DNA of 64,000 nucleotides from positions 1 through 64,000 of the forward strand of contig NZ_CANNBM010000003.1 in assembly GCF_947502895.1 (NCBI RefSeq). The letters are read 5' to 3'. Position 1 is the stretch's first letter. Each line of letters begins with the position of its first letter. This DNA comes from an uncultured Sulfitobacter sp. GTDB taxonomy: Bacteria > Pseudomonadota > Alphaproteobacteria > Rhodobacterales > Rhodobacteraceae. The notes beneath the pieces are model-generated. The model saw only the letters and a list, made by a program, of their open reading frames with translations, was not told the DNA's origin and ran no database searches. Position numbers and translations under genes: made by a program. Positions 60,855 to 64,000 of the stretch are shown here, piece by piece.

Positions 60855-63800
60855 TCAGATCGCGCAATTTATGCCTTTTACCAAAAGACGTAGCTCTGGC
60901 CGTTCGATACAGATTTCGTCAGCAATGCCTTGTAGCCAATCAACCGTTTCCCGTAATGTCATACGATCTCCTGTCTGCGGATGTTGCCAGTGCCGGGTCT
61001 CTCGCATGACGATCAGCAAGCAACCCACCCTGCATAAGTCATGGTTGAGGTATTGACCGACCAACTGGTTGCGCAGTGCATGTTCAAGCTGGGTGCCAGA
61101 CCACCGCCGCCGCGTATCATCCAACTTAAGCTCAATCGTGGCGTAAGCGGGCGTTGAATTTGGCTGCAACCGGATATCTGTGCGATTCTCGACAATCGTG
61201 ACGGCTTCTTGTGTAAAACTGAACATCCCGCGATCGGTATTGCGCAGCCAATTTGTGATGAACCGTCGGAGTTCCGTCTCGGCTTCCACCTTTCTTAATG
61301 TATCAATAGGACTGTCTTCACTTTCAAGGATGTCATGCTCAAACTCCTCTAACCTGATACCCATAATTTTAAAGAGTGAAGCATCATCAAACGGAACGTA
61401 AGACACGTCATTGTCCAACTTCTGAAACGCCGCCAAAGACATAGCCGCGCTATCGGACATCCGTGCTGCAAGCTCGTGTGCCATTTCGCGCAACCTGTCA
61501 GGCATATGGCTGAATTCAGCTATAGCCGCGAACTCATGTAAGACCTGCAGTGTCTGGGTCAGTTCGACTTGCACCAGATGATCGAACAATGCGCTGCGCG
61601 TATCCTGAGCGTTTTCACGTTCGCCGCGCCGCCGCATTCCGCCTTCGTGATCGGGATCATCGTCCCTACGGACCGCTTGATAGGCGCGGATCACCAACTG
61701 ACGAAGGAGTGCAAGGCGTCGCTGCGGGGGGATAGAATTCAACTTTGATACGCGCCCGTCGAACCGATCACCGAACACACGCACAAACAGACCGCTTGCG
61801 CGCTCTCTGGCGTCCTGCGAACTCAGGTCTTCGGTCAGAGCAAGTAGCTGCGCACAGGCAGCTTCGATATTCAGATGGGCAAGCTGTTTCAGCCAAAACC
61901 CGTGATCAGCCCCCTCCTCAGCCAACCGAGCAAGAACAATCTTGATGACCGCATCGACGTCTTCAGGCTCGCCATATTCCGCAACCAAAGCCACCCCGTA
62001 TTCGATGGAATTGGTTCCGTTTGCGATTGCCTCTGGTGACAGGTTCTCAAACTCGGCGGCCAGCGCTTGGGCAACAGCCACCTTCATGCTTTGTGTTCCG
62101 TGGTAGCTGACATCACGCAGCATATCAGCGTGATTGGTCACCAAAAGGTTCCGCCATTGCGCAAGCGTTTCGGTGACTATGACATCGCGGACAACTTGCG
62201 GATGGGCGGCCTCAAGTACCTCAATGAAGCTCGCAAAACCGTTTAGCTTCAGGCAGGCAATCCGTGTGGCGCGGCGGGCTTCGTCCGGTGTCAGTGCTTC
62301 GGCCCAGCCCACCGTCTCGGCTTCGCTGTGAACGGCCATCAAGGCATGTAGCCAGACGTAAAAGATTGAATTCTGCTTTTCAACGTGCCGCTCGCTGCGC
62401 AGGGCGACATCTTGACGTCGCCAGAAATCGGACAACGCGAGACGTAGCTGTGCGAGAAATGCAGACGAGAATGCTTTTTCAATTAGGTTTGCGTTCCAAC
62501 CTGCACGCGACCCGCCGGTCCTGTTACTCATTTGAATCAGCTTATAGACGTCGGAGATTGTTCCGCAGCTTGTATTTCCACTAAGAAGAAACCCATTGTC
62601 GGCCAATACGGCAGCCCGCCAATCGCGCCAGTCCTGCACACGTTTGGCTTCCTTAAGTGCCCGCTCTTCTTTACGCGTTGCGCTTCTGATTTCGTATTCG
62701 CTTGGTTCTCTGGGTGCCGGGTTCAAAACCTTCTCAAAGTGCTCGGCCAAATCCGGTCGCTCTGCCACCAGACTGCGGATCTCCTCGGTTAATTGAGCGT
62801 CTGCAACCGGATCAAACAGCTGCATCAAAGCATAATAGGCGACGCCTTGCTTCTCGCTTGTATCGGGCGACCGGAGAGCGGCGAGAATCCATTCAAGATC
62901 GTCACGCTTTGGCCAAAGCCCGCCAACAAGGTCTGAGGTTGTATTGATGAAGCGCCCCCAATCGTCCTCCCGCCCCTCCAGTGCATCGGACATTCGTAAA
63001 CAGGCCCAGAAAATCGCCGCCCGCAAATCAGGCCGACTCTCGCATTGGCTGAGGAGCCTTTGCGTTTCATCGCGTGCGATTATACTCTCCCGCCGCTCAC
63101 CGAAGTGAAGCGCCACCGCGAACGACCACGCCCAAGATGTAGCATCATCTCCGACGCTTGGAACCGTTACATCGCATGCAACCAGCAGCGCATCAGTATG
63201 GCGGTCATATTCCGAGTGGGATTCATACATCCGGCTTTCGGCGGTTCTCGCATCCCAAATAGCCGCAGTGAGTTGATTTCGAAGAGCAAGCGTTTCCTCG
63301 CCGGCCCTATATGCTCCTTTAACGGCATTCATTATAGAATAACCCAACCCGTGTACCGAGTTGGGCAGCTCGGTCATACCCGAAATCAGCGTCATGAATT
63401 CTGTCTGTGATAGCACGGCAGGAAACAATTCAGGTAACAGGTTGCGAACCACTTCCTCAGGAATCGCACCAGCCAATACAGATGTTTTCAGGACCTGCTT
63501 CTGAACATCTGCCCCCCCAGCCAAAACGCCATATCCCGCATAGACCCTGTGCCAGTTAGGTAACTCGGCATCCTGAAAAGCCCGCAAAGAAAGGTCTACG
63601 CAGTCGGGCATTGGTGCAAGCCAGATCAGCTCCAGCAGAAGTTCGCGTGTGTCAAATCCCGTATAGCCAGCGTCCCACAACTCGCGAACCACTGGGCCCA
63701 GATCGGGATGCGCCACACGTCTCAATTCGGGGTGGCCAACGCCCCCTTGGCGCCAATCACTCCCGGCAAACCGTTTGACATAGCTGCGCAAAAGTCCGGC

Positions 63801-64000
63801 GCGCAAATCAATCGACATCGCACCCGGTATTCCCTCGCGAAACAGAAGGTGCGGTTTGCGTCGCTTCACAACCTCGAGGATATCTCCGTGCCAAAGCGCC
63901 AGCCACGCAACGACAGGTTCCATGCTCGGCTTGATCACCTCCTCGCCACCAATTTCATCGAATAGCAGGGCGAATAGTTCACGTGTAGACAGCCCCAGCC
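60855..64000 (-). CDS. Large protein with C-terminal PD-(D/E)XK-like nuclease domain (5' end outside window)
   Basis: At least 1047 residues. The frame is open to the right edge (upstream of a GTG at 63938 it reads LSTRELFALLFDEIGGEE), so the start and probably an N-terminal domain lie outside. Most of the visible part is helical repeat. The last 110 residues hold Asp in TDIRL (codon at 61176-61178) and IELKL (Glu codon 61131-61133, Lys 61125-61127), followed by WSGTQLEHALRNQLVGQYL and GCLLIVM; this D...ExK pattern suggests a nuclease. No family name can be given. The layout resembles a STAND protein with a terminal effector, but no P-loop is in view. Confidence 0.72.
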   Translation of the reverse strand, partial: LGLSTRELFALLFDEIGGEEVIKPSMEPVVAWLALWHGDILEVVKRRKPHLLFREGIPGAMSIDLRAGLLRSYVKRFAGSDWRQGGVGHPELRRVAHPDLGPVVRELWDAGYTGFDTRELLLELIWLAPMPDCVDLSLRAFQDAELPNWHRVYAGYGVLAGGADVQKQVLKTSVLAGAIPEEVVRNLLPELFPAVLSQTEFMTLISGMTELPNSVHGLGYSIMNAVKGAYRAGEETLALRNQLTAAIWDARTAESRMYESHSEYDRHTDALLVACDVTVPSVGDDATSWAWSFAVALHFGERRESIIARDETQRLLSQCESRPDLRAAIFWACLRMSDALEGREDDWGRFINTTSDLVGGLWPKRDDLEWILAALRSPDTSEKQGVAYYALMQLFDPVADAQLTEEIRSLVAERPDLAEHFEKVLNPAPREPSEYEIRSATRKEERALKEAKRVQDWRDWRAAVLADNGFLLSGNTSCGTISDVYKLIQMSNRTGGSRAGWNANLIEKAFSSAFLAQLRLALSDFWRRQDVALRSERHVEKQNSIFYVWLHALMAVHSEAETVGWAEALTPDEARRATRIACLKLNGFASFIEVLEAAHPQVVRDVIVTETLAQWRNLLVTNHADMLRDVSYHGTQSMKVAVAQALAAEFENLSPEAIANGTNSIEYGVALVAEYGEPEDVDAVIKIVLARLAEEGADHGFWLKQLAHLNIEAACAQLLALTEDLSSQDARERASGLFVRVFGDRFDGRVSKLNSIPPQRRLALLRQLVIRAYQAVRRDDDPDHEGGMRRRGERENAQDTRSALFDHLVQVELTQTLQVLHEFAAIAEFSHMPDRLREMAHELAARMSDSAAMSLAAFQKLDNDVSYVPFDDASLFKIMGIRLEEFEHDILESEDSPIDTLRKVEAETELRRFITNWLRNTDRGMFSFTQEAVTIVENRTDIRLQPNSTPAYATIELKLDDTRRRWSGTQLEHALRNQLVGQYLNHDLCRVGCLLIVMRETRHWQHPQTGDRMTLRETVDWLQGIADEICIERPELRLLVKGINCAI

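Overview
The window looks like a chromosomal segment of a marine alphaproteobacterium of the Roseobacter group (Rhodobacterales). That is inferred from gene content: two TRAP transporters, a urate-to-glyoxylate pathway of the PuuD/PuuE type, fused 5-oxoprolinase, methanethiol oxidase, a DUF4214/RTX secreted protein, and GC-rich codon use with frequent ATGA stop/start overlaps. No rRNA, tRNA, integrase, transposase or CRISPR array was seen.

The left part (1-38612) is metabolic. 198-7769 is a tightly coupled operon for aerobic degradation of an aromatic acid as its CoA thioester, most likely 2-aminobenzoate (anthranilate). It encodes a CoA ligase, a fused FAD monooxygenase/old-yellow-enzyme reductase, beta-oxidation-type enzymes, a MarR regulator and a RidA-like protein. 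7851-16281 holds a LysR regulator, a DUF1445 (D-glutamate cyclase-like) protein, a TRAP transporter and a fused ATP-dependent 5-oxoprolinase, which together suggest uptake and use of 5-oxoproline or a related compound. 16346-18742 is a large exported calcium-binding protein. 18998-29476 is a purine-salvage block: urate permease, urate hydroxylase PuuD, HIU hydrolase, a fused allantoinase/OHCU decarboxylase, ureidoglycine aminohydrolase, ureidoglycolate lyase and malate synthase G. It carries urate carbon to malate except for the allantoate step, which is not in the window. A divergent GAPDH paralogue sits inside this block. 30111-36196 pairs a formylglycine-type sulfatase and its own formylglycine-generating enzyme with a TetR regulator and a divergent TRAP transporter, all apparently for importing and desulfating an organic sulfate ester. 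36540-38612 is a methanethiol oxidase followed without a gap by a membrane protein.

The right part (39247-64000) is different in kind. Hardly any gene has a recognisable housekeeping role, proteins are very long, several have nuclease or NTPase motifs, and the base composition looks more AT-rich by eye. It reads as an accessory, probably anti-phage, island. It holds (a) a cytosolic trypsin-like protease divergent from an operon of SGNH hydrolase, three-TM coiled-coil protein and exported helical protein; (b) a 1311-residue protein with degenerate STAND-like motifs; (c) a four-gene operon of exported and membrane proteins of unknown role; (d) an operon of a nuclease-STAND NTPase-helical-repeat protein, a helical protein and a Mrr-like nuclease-helical protein; and (e) the 3' part of another large protein ending in a PD-(D/E)XK-like nuclease domain, cut by the window edge. 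Groups (a) and (d) are the best candidates for undescribed systems. All functional statements for this half are inference from motifs and context.
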